This document shows, piece by piece, positions 56,321-64,000 of a stretch of 64,000 nucleotides of DNA (positions are counted from its first letter, which is position 1; each line of letters begins with the position of its first letter). The notes under the pieces were generated by a model. It was not told the origin of the DNA and did no database searches. It was given only the letters and a program-made list of their open reading frames with translations. Source of the stretch: Imhoffiella fuscus (GTDB lineage: Bacteria > Pseudomonadota > Gammaproteobacteria > Chromatiales > Chromatiaceae); contig NZ_JBHUHX010000009.1 of assembly GCF_042682685.1 (NCBI RefSeq), positions 1 to 64,000 of the forward strand, given 5' to 3'. Made by a program: the position numbers and the translations under genes.

Positions 56321-57379
56321 TCAACTCCCGCCCGGTGCCGGCGAACCCGCTCGGTCCTCGTTCACCACGACCCGGTTGCGCCCCAGGTCCTTGGCACGAT
56401 AGAGCGCCTGGTCCGCGCGCTCGATCAGACTCTCCACGCTCTCGCCCGACCAGGCCTGAACGACGCCGATCGAGACCGTGACGGCACTGATCACCTCCTG
56501 ACTGTTCTTGCGCCTGATGCGCACGCCTGCAGCTTTGTGCCGAATGTCTTCGGCGATCGCGCGGGCGGCGCTGATACCCTCGTTGACGATGACGACGAAC
56601 TCCTCGCCACCGTAGCGCGCGACAAACAGCGTATCGCTCTCGAACCCCTTGAGCAGACTGCCAAACATTTGGAGGATCCGATCGCCCATCGGATGACCAT
56701 AGGTATCGTTGCAACGCTTGAAGTGATCCAGGTCCAGCAACAGCAGCGAGGTCGGTGCGCCAGGCAGGCTCAGCGACTGGAGTATGGCATCGTTGAAGGC
56801 GCGCCGATTGGCGATCTTGGTGAGCGGATCGACACGCGCGCTCTGCTGACTCTCCTCCAATTCGCTGCGGAGTCTCTCGACCTCAAGACTGGCCGATGCG
56901 AGCTGTTCCTGGAACGCCTTGTTGCGTTTCTCCAGCTCGACCGTCTCGGCGAGCAACCGACCGAGGACGTCCTGGATCTGTTCCTCGTCGATCGATAGGT
57001 CGAGGACCTCCATCGCATCCTTCAGCGTAGTGCCGTAGTCGCGCGCGCCTTCGGCGCTTTTCGAGACCGACTGCGCCAACTGCGCAAGCATACCGACGAG
57101 CAGATGCTGGACGTCCGGACTGTTCGGCAGATAGTCCTTGATGATGTGCTCGAAAAAGAGCGACTCGCTTTTTTCTGGGTCGTAGCAGCCGGCACTCGGA
57201 AACTGTTCGAGCAACACCTTGCTCAGATCGGGGTTCGCGTTCTGGACATGCACATACCAGAGCGCATAGTTGTAGGGCGTCGGCGGAATCTGGCGCTGCA
57301 CCATCAAAGGGATGGCCATCCGCAGATAGTCCGAGGACGTGCGCAAATCCTCCCGAAACTCGATTCTCTTGCCAGCCAT
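56321..57379 (-). CDS. Diguanylate cyclase (GGDEF domain)
   Basis: The 352-residue cytosolic protein has an N-terminal helical region of about 130 residues (TSSDYLRMAIPLMVQRQIPPTPYNYALWY), a coiled coil at 140-182, and a GGDEF domain with DPLTKIANRRAFND and the active GGEEF motif at 257-261 in ARYGGEEFVV. It makes c-di-GMP from two GTP. The RxxD inhibitory site usually a few residues before GGEEF is absent (FESDTLFVARY), so product inhibition is not expected. It lies beside feoA, on the opposite strand. Confidence 0.93.
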   Translation of the reverse strand: MAGKRIEFREDLRTSSDYLRMAIPLMVQRQIPPTPYNYALWYVHVQNANPDLSKVLLEQFPSAGCYDPEKSESLFFEHIIKDYLPNSPDVQHLLVGMLAQLAQSVSKSAEGARDYGTTLKDAMEVLDLSIDEEQIQDVLGRLLAETVELEKRNKAFQEQLASASLEVERLRSELEESQQSARVDPLTKIANRRAFNDAILQSLSLPGAPTSLLLLDLDHFKRCNDTYGHPMGDRILQMFGSLLKGFESDTLFVARYGGEEFVVIVNEGISAARAIAEDIRHKAAGVRIRRKNSQEVISAVTVSIGVVQAWSGESVESLIERADQALYRAKDLGRNRVVVNEDRAGSPAPGGS

Positions 57380-57711
57380 GAAAGGTCACTCTTGATCGCG
57401 CCCCGAAGCGGGACTCATCATCTAGTCGTCGGTCGATTCGTCGCCTCGGCGACCGCCATCATATTCCATGAACGAGCCGACGATACGGGTGTTTGGACAC
57501 CATCACGCCGGACCGAAGCTCCCAGCAGCCGTCGGGAACTGGCCGAGCGATTGCATCGTTCCTGGATCGGTCCCAATATGGAATCCGAGTCTAAACAGGC
57601 TTCAGCCGCCCAAGAATCCCGTATCCGCGCGTCTGTGGAAGCCCCTCCATTCGGGTATGCTTCCACCATCGACAATGTCACTCGCCCGCCCATCATCAGC
57701 AGTACCGACCC
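57380..57711. other. Intergenic region between the cyclase and feoA
   Basis: These 332 bases hold the divergent promoters of the diguanylate cyclase gene and of feoAB. I see no clear Fur box or FNR box, though both are common upstream of feo. No gene is supported. Confidence 0.4.
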
Positions 57712-58023
57712 ATGCCCCAGTCCGCCGAACTCATTCGATTGTCCGATCTTCCGCAAAGCACGCCGGCACGTCTGGCCGAAATCCAGGGCGGACGCCATCT
57801 GATGCGCCGCCTTCTATCACTGGGCCTGCGACAAGGCAGCCGGTTGAGCGTGGTACAGCGCCGCGGTCAAGGCCTGGTACTGGCGACCGGCGAGGTGCGC
57901 ATCGCGGTCGGTTCCGGAATCGCCGACAAGCTCTGGGTCACCCTATGCGATCTCGCGGAGGAGGACCCAGGCCCGGATGCCGAAACGGCGACCGACCCCG
58001 CGCGGTCCAGCATGGGGCGGTGA
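57712..58023 (+). CDS. feoA: Ferrous iron transport protein FeoA
   Basis: The 103-residue cytosolic SH3-like protein supports FeoB. Segments AEIQGGRHLMRRLLSLGLRQGSRLSVVQR and GLVLATGEVRIAVGSGIADKLWV are typical of FeoA, including the conserved L.LGL.G..... core. The C-terminal 20 residues are an unmatched acidic tail. feoB begins 7 bases downstream. FeoC is not encoded after feoB. Confidence 0.95.
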   Translation: MPQSAELIRLSDLPQSTPARLAEIQGGRHLMRRLLSLGLRQGSRLSVVQRRGQGLVLATGEVRIAVGSGIADKLWVTLCDLAEEDPGPDAETATDPARSSMGR

Positions 58024-58029
58024 GAAACG

Positions 58030-60375
58030 ATGACAGCGCCTAACAATCCACACACTGCCGCCGTCTCGGCACAGCCACCACGCCCACTGACCGTCGCACT
58101 GGCCGGCAATCCGAATTGCGGCAAATCCGCGCTCTTCAATGCCCTGACCGGCATCCGCCAGACCACCGGGAACTGGCCGGGCGTCACGGTCGAGCGCAAG
58201 GAAGGCGCCATGGAGCTGGATGGGCGCCGAATCAAGGTCATCGACCTGCCTGGCATCTATTCGCTCGATGCCAGCTCGCTCGACGAGGTGGTCACGCGGG
58301 ATTACCTCCTCAGCCGCGAGGCCGACCTCATCGTCAACGTCCTGGATGCGAACAACCTGGAGCGCAATCTCTACCTGTCCGTCCAACTGTTGGAGATGGG
58401 CGTTCCGGTCATCGTCGCCCTCAACATGATGGACGTCGCGCGTAAGCGCGGCGTGCGGATCGACATCGCTCAGCTCGCGCAGGCGATCGGCTGTCCCGTC
58501 GTCCCCGTGGTGGCGGTTGCCAAGGAGGGCCTGACCGAGCTCCAGGCACGTCTACTCGCCGTCGCCGAGGGGCGCGAACCGGCCGGACTGCCGCTGGGTC
58601 AGAGCGAATTCGTCGAGGAGGCGATCGCGGAGCTCGCACCGAGTCTGAGCGAGATCGCCGATCGGGCCAACAGCCGCTGGCTGGCGCTCAAGCTCCTCGA
58701 ATCGGACCTTTCGGCCGAACAATCGGTCGCCCCCGAGATACTGGAACGCGCTGAGCAGTTGCGTCATCAGATCACCGTGCGCACTGGAGAGGACGCGGAC
58801 CTCCACATCGCCGATACCCGCTTCGGCCATGCACACGCTCTGGCGCAACGGGTCATGCGCGAGAGCCACCGGGTTGAGCGCACCCTATCGGACCGCATCG
58901 ATCGGGTCGTTCTCAATCGCATCTTCGGCATCCCGCTGTTCCTGCTGATGATCTATCTCATGTTCATGTTCACCATGAACATCGGGGGCGCCTTCATCGA
59001 CTTTTTCGATCTCGCCGGCCGGGCCCTGTTCGTCGACGGACTCGGAGCGCTGCTTGACGACCTGAACGCACCCGACTGGCTGTCCCTGGTGCTGGCCGAG
59101 GGCATCGGCGGCGGTCTGCAGGTGGTCGGAACCTTCATCCCCATCATCGCCAGCCTCTACATCGTGCTCTCGATCCTGGAGGACTCGGGCTACATGGCGC
59201 GCGCGGCCTTCGTCATGGACCGCTTCATGCGCTCGATCGGGTTGCCGGGCAAGGCGTTCGTGCCCCTGATCGTGGGCTTCGGCTGCAACGTCCCGGCGGT
59301 AATGGCGACCCGCACGCTCGAAAGCGAACGCGAACGCAAGCTGACCATCCTCATGAATCCCTTCATGTCCTGCGGAGCCAGACTCCCGGTCTACGCACTG
59401 TTCGCGGCGGCCTTTTTCCCGCATTCGGGGCAGAATCTGGTCTTCGTGCTCTATCTGACCGGCATCGCCGTCGCCGTCCTGTCGGGACTGGCGATGAAGC
59501 ACACCCTGCTCAAGGGCGACAGCTCGGGCCTGCTGATGGAGCTGCCGCCCTATCACCTGCCGACCGTCAAGGGCGTGCTGCTGCGCACCTGGGACCGGGT
59601 CAGGCTCTTCCTGCGCGAAGCGGGCAAGGTCATCGTGGTGATGGTGCTCATCCTCAACGTGCTCGCCACCATCGGCAGCGACGGCACGATGGGCAACCAT
59701 GAAAGCGACCAGTCCGTCCTGGCCGCCATCAGCCGCACCGCGACGCCGGTGTTCGCCCCCATGGGCATCCGCGAGGACAATTGGCCGGCCGTGCTTGGGA
59801 TCTTCTCCGGCGTTCTCGCCAAGGAGGTCATCGTCGGAACATTGGATTCGCTCTACGGGCGCCTGGCCGAGGAAGAGCATCCGACCGAGACGCAGGAGCC
59901 ATTCGATCTGTGGCGCGATCTGGGACGCGCGGCCTCCTCGATCCAAGAAAACCTCTCGGCGCTGGGCGCGCGCCTGCTCGACCCGCTCGGACTCGACGTC
60001 GGCGATCTGAGCGATCAAGGACTGGCCGCAGAGGAACAGGGCGTCGGCAGCGAAACCTTCAACGCCATGACCGAACGCTTCGACGGACAGGCCGGCGCAT
60101 TCGCCTATCTGCTGTTCGTGCTGCTCTACTTCCCCTGCGCGGCGACCATCGGGGCCATCGTCCGCGAGGCCGGCGTGCGCTGGGCGCTCTTCGTCGGGGC
60201 CTGGACCACCGGGGTCGCCTTCCTCGCGGCCAGCATCTTCTACCAAACGGCGACCTTCGAGCGCGACCCGCTGGGCGCCGGACTCTGGATCGGAGGGGGA
60301 CTGACACTGCTGGTCGGGGTGCTCGTCGGGCTGCGGTTCTGGGCCATCGGCGCTCGCAAGGCCGACGCTGGCTGA
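58030..60375 (+). CDS. feoB: Ferrous iron transporter FeoB
   Basis: The 781-residue membrane GTPase imports Fe(II). The N-terminal G domain has GNPNCGKS (26-33), then DLPGIYSLDA and LNMMDVA in place of G3 and G4. The membrane part has the gates GFGCNVPAVMATRTLESERERKLT and NPFMSCGARLPVYALFAAAF, with the conserved Cys of the channel. The C-terminus has several more helices. Length equals the family's usual 750-780. It forms a unit with feoA. Confidence 0.98.
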   Translation: MTAPNNPHTAAVSAQPPRPLTVALAGNPNCGKSALFNALTGIRQTTGNWPGVTVERKEGAMELDGRRIKVIDLPGIYSLDASSLDEVVTRDYLLSREADLIVNVLDANNLERNLYLSVQLLEMGVPVIVALNMMDVARKRGVRIDIAQLAQAIGCPVVPVVAVAKEGLTELQARLLAVAEGREPAGLPLGQSEFVEEAIAELAPSLSEIADRANSRWLALKLLESDLSAEQSVAPEILERAEQLRHQITVRTGEDADLHIADTRFGHAHALAQRVMRESHRVERTLSDRIDRVVLNRIFGIPLFLLMIYLMFMFTMNIGGAFIDFFDLAGRALFVDGLGALLDDLNAPDWLSLVLAEGIGGGLQVVGTFIPIIASLYIVLSILEDSGYMARAAFVMDRFMRSIGLPGKAFVPLIVGFGCNVPAVMATRTLESERERKLTILMNPFMSCGARLPVYALFAAAFFPHSGQNLVFVLYLTGIAVAVLSGLAMKHTLLKGDSSGLLMELPPYHLPTVKGVLLRTWDRVRLFLREAGKVIVVMVLILNVLATIGSDGTMGNHESDQSVLAAISRTATPVFAPMGIREDNWPAVLGIFSGVLAKEVIVGTLDSLYGRLAEEEHPTETQEPFDLWRDLGRAASSIQENLSALGARLLDPLGLDVGDLSDQGLAAEEQGVGSETFNAMTERFDGQAGAFAYLLFVLLYFPCAATIGAIVREAGVRWALFVGAWTTGVAFLAASIFYQTATFERDPLGAGLWIGGGLTLLVGVLVGLRFWAIGARKADAG

Positions 60376-60414
60376 AGGGCGATCGACGCCTGGAGAACGG
60401 AAACCGGGGCGCCT

Positions 60415-60924
60415 CTAGAGGGCGCGCGGTCGAGTCAAGGACAAGAGCTGTGCACTCCCGGAATCGAGCTGCCCCCAATCGTCCGGCATTTCGAGCCGGG
60501 CGACGGCGGCGGTGGGCAGGAGCTTGCCATCGTCTGGCGGCTCGTAATCGTCCGCGACGAGATGTCTCAGCAACGCTTCGAGTCCGGGGTTATGGCCGAT
60601 CAGGAGCACGGTTGCGGCCTCGGGCGGAACCCGTGACAGCACCTCCAGCAGCTCGGGCAGTCCCGCCTCGTAGATGGCACTATCCCAAACGATGCGCTTC
60701 TTCTTGAAGTCCAGGCACTTGCATACCTTGGTCGCAGTCTGGCGGGCCCGCTCGGCCGGCGAGCTGACGACATGGTCGGGCACCAATCCCTCGCGATAGA
60801 GCCAGGCCCCCACCTTGGGTGCATCGTTCTTGCCGCGTTTGGCGAGCGGACGATCGAAATCGGTCGAGGCGCCAGAGTCCCAATCGGACTTGGCGTGACG
60901 GAGCAGCAGGAGTTCTCGAGACAT
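60415..60924 (-). CDS. sixA: SixA-type phosphohistidine phosphatase
   Basis: The 169-residue protein starts at ATG 60924 (MSRELLLLRHAKSDWD), placing the catalytic RHAK motif with His10 at the N-terminus; the longer frame to 60981 adds 19 unsupported residues. The second His is in LLIGHNPGLE. SixA removes phosphate from His of phosphotransfer proteins (ArcB HPt domain and phosphotransferase systems). It is convergent with feoB, and their stops lie 39 bases apart. Confidence 0.9.
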   Translation of the reverse strand: MSRELLLLRHAKSDWDSGASTDFDRPLAKRGKNDAPKVGAWLYREGLVPDHVVSSPAERARQTATKVCKCLDFKKKRIVWDSAIYEAGLPELLEVLSRVPPEAATVLLIGHNPGLEALLRHLVADDYEPPDDGKLLPTAAVARLEMPDDWGQLDSGSAQLLSLTRPRAL

Positions 60925-61034
60925 GGAAAAGAAGGGATCGGCGTAGATCAATCTGGGTCGACAACCTGCCAATGACAACAATGGCGGTTTTTAACACATC
61001 CGTCATTTTGGCGTAACCGCGCGACGCAATTCCC

Positions 61035-61910
61035 TTAGCGAATCTCGGCCAATAGGCGTGAAATCATCTGGCGCGACTGGCTGAGATAGCCGCCGCCAAA
61101 AAGATTCAGGTGATTGAGGACGTGGTAGAGGTTGTAGAGCAGGCGGCGAACCCCATAGCCCGGGTCCAGTGGCCAGGCGGCACGGTAGGCCGCATAGAAC
61201 TCCGAACCGAAGCCGCCGAACAGCTCGGTCATCGCCAGATCCGCCTCGCGATCTCCGTAATAAACGGCCGGATCGAAGATTACCGGCTGCCGGTCGGGGG
61301 TACTGCCGATGTTCCCGCCCCACAGGTCCCCGTGCAGCAGCGAGGGCACGGGATCGTGCCCGATCAGCAGGCCGAGATCCGCCATCAGGCGCTCGCCGTC
61401 GTGCTGCAAATCGCCGCCGTGTCCGTTGGCGGCGGCGAGTTTCAGCTGATGACCGAGACGCTGCTCGCGCCAGAAGGACACCCAGTCGCGCTCCCGGCGA
61501 TTGGTCTGCGGGGTGGAGCCGATGGTGTTGTCCCGGTGCCAGCCGAAGGTCTCAGCGCTGGAGCGATGCATGGCCGCCAGCCGTTCGCCAGCGAGCGCGC
61601 CATCCAGCCTCCCGCCGAGATCCAACCGCTCCATGACCAGGAAGGACTGACCGTCGGCAACGCCGGTACAGATCGGACGGGGAACCCGAATGGCCTCGGC
61701 CGAGGCCAGCGCGGTCAACCCCTCGAATTCGGCCGCGAACATCTCGGCGCGGTCGGTCGAGTTCAGCTTGACGAAATAGCTGCGACGACCATCGCCGAGC
61801 ACGGCCGCCCGATTGATGCAGCCGCCACCGACCGGTTGTTCGCGCTCGACCCGAAACGACTCGCCAGTCGCATCGCCGATCGCGTCGGCGATCCCACCCC
61901 ATCGACTCAT
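61035..61910 (-). CDS. Fructosamine kinase family protein
   Basis: The 291-residue protein has the aminoglycoside-phosphotransferase-like fold of FN3K: PVGGGCINRAAVLGDGRRSYFVKLN, LVMERLD, LHGDLWGGNIGS (catalytic HGDLW.GN) and VIFDPAVYYGDREADLAM (DPA.YYG.RE). Relatives phosphorylate ketosamines of glycated proteins for repair. Its start overlaps the stop of the HNH gene by four bases, so the two are co-translated. Confidence 0.9.
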   Translation of the reverse strand: MSRWGGIADAIGDATGESFRVEREQPVGGGCINRAAVLGDGRRSYFVKLNSTDRAEMFAAEFEGLTALASAEAIRVPRPICTGVADGQSFLVMERLDLGGRLDGALAGERLAAMHRSSAETFGWHRDNTIGSTPQTNRRERDWVSFWREQRLGHQLKLAAANGHGGDLQHDGERLMADLGLLIGHDPVPSLLHGDLWGGNIGSTPDRQPVIFDPAVYYGDREADLAMTELFGGFGSEFYAAYRAAWPLDPGYGVRRLLYNLYHVLNHLNLFGGGYLSQSRQMISRLLAEIR

Positions 61911-62515
61911 GGATGAATCTCGCGTCCGAGCCGGCGCAACAGTGGGCTGTAGCGAGGAAAATGGGCACGCAGGAATTCCATCTGATCGGCCAGCACGTTG
62001 CGACCCATCAGATAGACGTACTCGGCATGCGTCGGCGTGAAAGGAACCGCCAGCAACTCCATTCCAGCGTCCTCGGGAGAGCGGCCGGCCTTGTAGTTGT
62101 TACAGCGAATGCAGGCGGTGACCAGATTGTTCCAGTGATCCTCGCCCCCCTTGCTGGAGGGGCGGACATGATCGCGCGACAGCAGACGCGGCGAGAACCG
62201 CTGACCGCAGTACATGCACATGTGATCGTCGCGCTGAAACAGGGTGCGATTGGAGAGCGGGGGGACATAGTCGTCGCTCTGCAGTTTATTCAGCGAGCGA
62301 TGGAGGCCGACCGTGGCGATGATGGAGTGAATCCGAAGCCGGCTTTGCGTTTGGGTCGCGGCATTGATGCCGCCACGCAACAGAAATAGAGGGTCACCGC
62401 ACGAGTAGGCGACCTGACCGAGAAAATAGAGTCGGGCGGCGGTCCGGTAGTCCACCCATTCGAGTGGCATACCGGCCAAATCCGTTCGCAGTACCTGTTG
62501 GTTCAATGGCAACAT
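61907..62515 (-). CDS. HNH endonuclease family protein
   Basis: The ATG at 62515 (MLPLNQQVLRTDLAGMPLEW) gives 202 residues. The frame extends to 62563 but with a poorer start. The HNH core is complete: MCMYCGQRF, then LLSRDHVRPSSKGGEDHWNNLVTACIRCNNYKAGR. The first half (EWVDYRTAARLYFLGQVAYS) matches a widespread chromosomal HNH family with no known restriction partner. It is coupled to the fructosamine kinase-like gene. DNA cleavage is likely from the motif; the biological task is not known. Confidence 0.88.
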   Translation of the reverse strand: MLPLNQQVLRTDLAGMPLEWVDYRTAARLYFLGQVAYSCGDPLFLLRGGINAATQTQSRLRIHSIIATVGLHRSLNKLQSDDYVPPLSNRTLFQRDDHMCMYCGQRFSPRLLSRDHVRPSSKGGEDHWNNLVTACIRCNNYKAGRSPEDAGMELLAVPFTPTHAEYVYLMGRNVLADQMEFLRAHFPRYSPLLRRLGREIHP

Positions 62516-62988
62516 AGTCGGAAGCGGCTCGGAATTTGCGAGCATCATACACGCTTGCAGCACCTGCGCAAACGATGCTCGTTGGATGATCGGAAGAGGA
62601 TCCTGCTCCTGGAAGCAGACCCAGAACCTCTGATGAGATCGAGAATCGAACAGCCTCTAAATGGGGTTAACCACTTGATCATTCACACCCTCTGAAGGGT
62701 CCCGGTTGAATTCCGAGCCTGTCAAGCCAGCCGCTCCACCCGAGCCGGGAATATCACGCAACCAATTGATTTTCAGTTACCAAACGGAAGCTGGTTAATC
62801 TTTTACCAGAACCGCAGGAGCGCTTGACTGACGCCAACTTGGGAGCGCCCACGAAAGGCTATCCCCAGACTTATCCACAGGCATTGTGAACAAATGAAGA
62901 TCCTTCTCGCTCGCCGGAACTGGCAGACGCCCCTCTCTGGCACCAACGGAGGACCAACACGGCCCTTGAATGGAGACACAGCGACGAC
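62516..62988. other. Intergenic region between the HNH gene and priA; contains one DnaA box
   Basis: These 473 bases carry the promoters of the minus-strand HNH/kinase pair and of priA. No gene is supported. A perfect DnaA box TTATCCACA lies at 62871-62879, followed by less similar repeats (CTATCCCCAG at 62859). A single box is not enough to suggest a replication origin. Confidence 0.5.
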
Positions 62989-64000
62989 GTGAGCGTACAC
63001 CTCGAACGCCCTTCCGATGACGCCACCACGGTCGTCTTGCGCGTCGCCATCGCGGCCCCTCTGCTCGGACTCTTCGACTATCTCCCCCCCTCGGATCCAA
63101 CCGCCCGGCCGACCCCGGGACAACGACTCCTGGTGCCCTTCGGGCGGAGCCTGCGGGTCGGAATCCTGGTCGAGATCGTCGATGCGACCCAGGAGGACCC
63201 GGCACGGCTCAAGCCGATCGAGAAAGCCCTGGATGCAGGACCCCTCTTCGGCGAAAAGGATCTCGCCCTCATCCAATGGGCGGCAGCCTACTATCAGCAG
63301 CCGCTCGGCACCGCACTCTTCACCGCCCTACCCGCCCGACTGCGCCAACCCAGCCCGATCTTGGAGGAAGCGGTCCCGGGGATCCGGGCGACAGCGCAAG
63401 GGCTGAGTCTAGACCTGACGACACTGGCCCGCGCACCCAAACAGCGTGTCTTATTGGAGACGGCCCGCGAGTGCCCCAACGGACTGCCACTGTCGGATCT
63501 CTCCGCTCGGCTCGGCGATTGCGCAGCCGCCATTCGCGCGCTCGAGCGCAAGGATCTGATCGAGCGCTGCCGACTGAAGGCGACGGCACCAGCCGCCGTG
63601 GATCTCAGCCCGGACGGTCCCGAGCTGAACGCGGATCAGCACAGGTCCGTCGAGACGATCGGCGAGGCGTTCGGCGCCTTCCGTCCCTTCCTGCTTCAAG
63701 GCGTCACCGGAAGCGGTAAGACCGAGGTCTATATCCGACTCATCCAGACCCTGGTCGCAACCGGACAGCAGGCGTTGGTGCTCGTGCCCGAGATCGGCCT
63801 GACGCCGCAGCTGCGCGACCGTTTCCGACAGCGCATTACCGGCCCCATCGCAGTGCTCCACTCCGCCCTGAACGCGAACGAGCGCGAGCTCAACTGGCAC
63901 CGAGCCGCACGCGGAGAGGCGACTCTCATCCTCGGGACGCGCTCGGCGATCTTCGTGCCCATCCCGCGTTTGGGACTCATCCTAGTGGACGAGGAGCATG
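62989..64000 (+). CDS. priA: Primosomal protein N' (PriA helicase), 5' part
   Basis: An open frame starts at GTG 62989 and runs through the end of the window, giving the first 337 residues. The N-terminal DNA-binding part reads VLRVAIAAPLLGLFDYLPP, then VPFGRSLRVGILVEI. The helicase domain begins with LLQGVTGSGKTEVYIRLI (Walker A), LVLVPEIGLTPQL, LNANERELNWHRAARGEA, and LGTRSAIFVPIPRLGLILVDEEH (Walker B DEEH). PriA restarts stalled forks. The C-terminal half and the zinc site lie beyond the window. Confidence 0.95.
   Translation, partial: MSVHLERPSDDATTVVLRVAIAAPLLGLFDYLPPSDPTARPTPGQRLLVPFGRSLRVGILVEIVDATQEDPARLKPIEKALDAGPLFGEKDLALIQWAAAYYQQPLGTALFTALPARLRQPSPILEEAVPGIRATAQGLSLDLTTLARAPKQRVLLETARECPNGLPLSDLSARLGDCAAAIRALERKDLIERCRLKATAPAAVDLSPDGPELNADQHRSVETIGEAFGAFRPFLLQGVTGSGKTEVYIRLIQTLVATGQQALVLVPEIGLTPQLRDRFRQRITGPIAVLHSALNANERELNWHRAARGEATLILGTRSAIFVPIPRLGLILVDEEH

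Noticed and set aside
60405..60430. Hairpin between feoB and sixA as terminator
   Set aside because: The GCGCCTCTAGAGGGCGC stretch is only a short imperfect palindrome overlapping the sixA end and lacks a T tract.

Overview
The window is high-GC DNA from a gammaproteobacterium, most likely a purple sulfur bacterium (Chromatiaceae such as Allochromatium, Thiocystis or Thiocapsa). This rests on the gammaproteobacterial rsmG-parA-parB-atpIBEFHAGDC-glmU-glmS gene set, nickel-enzyme maturation genes, and a secreted Gly/Tyr/Pro-rich protein resembling sulfur-globule proteins. No rRNA, tRNA or CRISPR array was seen, so the genus is an inference from gene content.

Layout. 0-1.3 kb: the 5' part of a repeat-containing extracellular protein (minus strand) and the relic of a B12-binding radical SAM gene. 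1.3-5.4 kb: pip-dtd, hypA-hypB, the sulfur-globule-like protein and a DUF302 protein. 5.4-9.6 kb: two glycosyltransferases and a nucleotide-sugar epimerase/reductase. 9.4-25.9 kb, all minus strand: a DUF1631 protein, glmS, glmU, a SlyD-like isomerase, the full nine-gene ATP synthase operon with its own consensus sigma-70 promoter, then parB, parA and rsmG.

26-33.7 kb is the accessory part. In most relatives rsmG directly follows mnmG. Here the two are about 7.8 kb apart, separated by a membrane protein of unknown function, an rtcB-prfH ribosome rescue and RNA repair pair, a broken clan AA aspartic protease gene, and an AAA+ ATPase/subtilisin pair that matches the ietAS anti-phage architecture. 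Short tandem repeats lie next to mnmG.

33.7-46.2 kb: mnmG, a MoxR-DUF58-transglutaminase operon, a hybrid sensor kinase, a TetR regulator facing an AEC-family transporter across a perfect 20-bp palindrome, a DUF2076 protein, and a MerR-regulated two-gene unit with duplicated operators. 46.2-52.4 kb: a six-gene minus-strand operon with a chorismate-lyase-like protein, RDD, SpoIIM-like, DUF4129, DUF4350 and a second MoxR. 53-64 kb: an Lpp-like lipoprotein convergent with an L,D-transpeptidase, an EF-G paralogue, a diguanylate cyclase, feoAB, sixA, an HNH endonuclease coupled to a fructosamine-kinase-like protein, and the 5' part of priA.

Most of the window is housekeeping. The main points for follow-up are the split mnmG/rsmG locus and its cargo, the paired heptamer-repeat arrays (one inside the ATP synthase operon), the two gene relics, and the lipoprotein/transpeptidase pair whose 3' ends overlap at a terminator hairpin.
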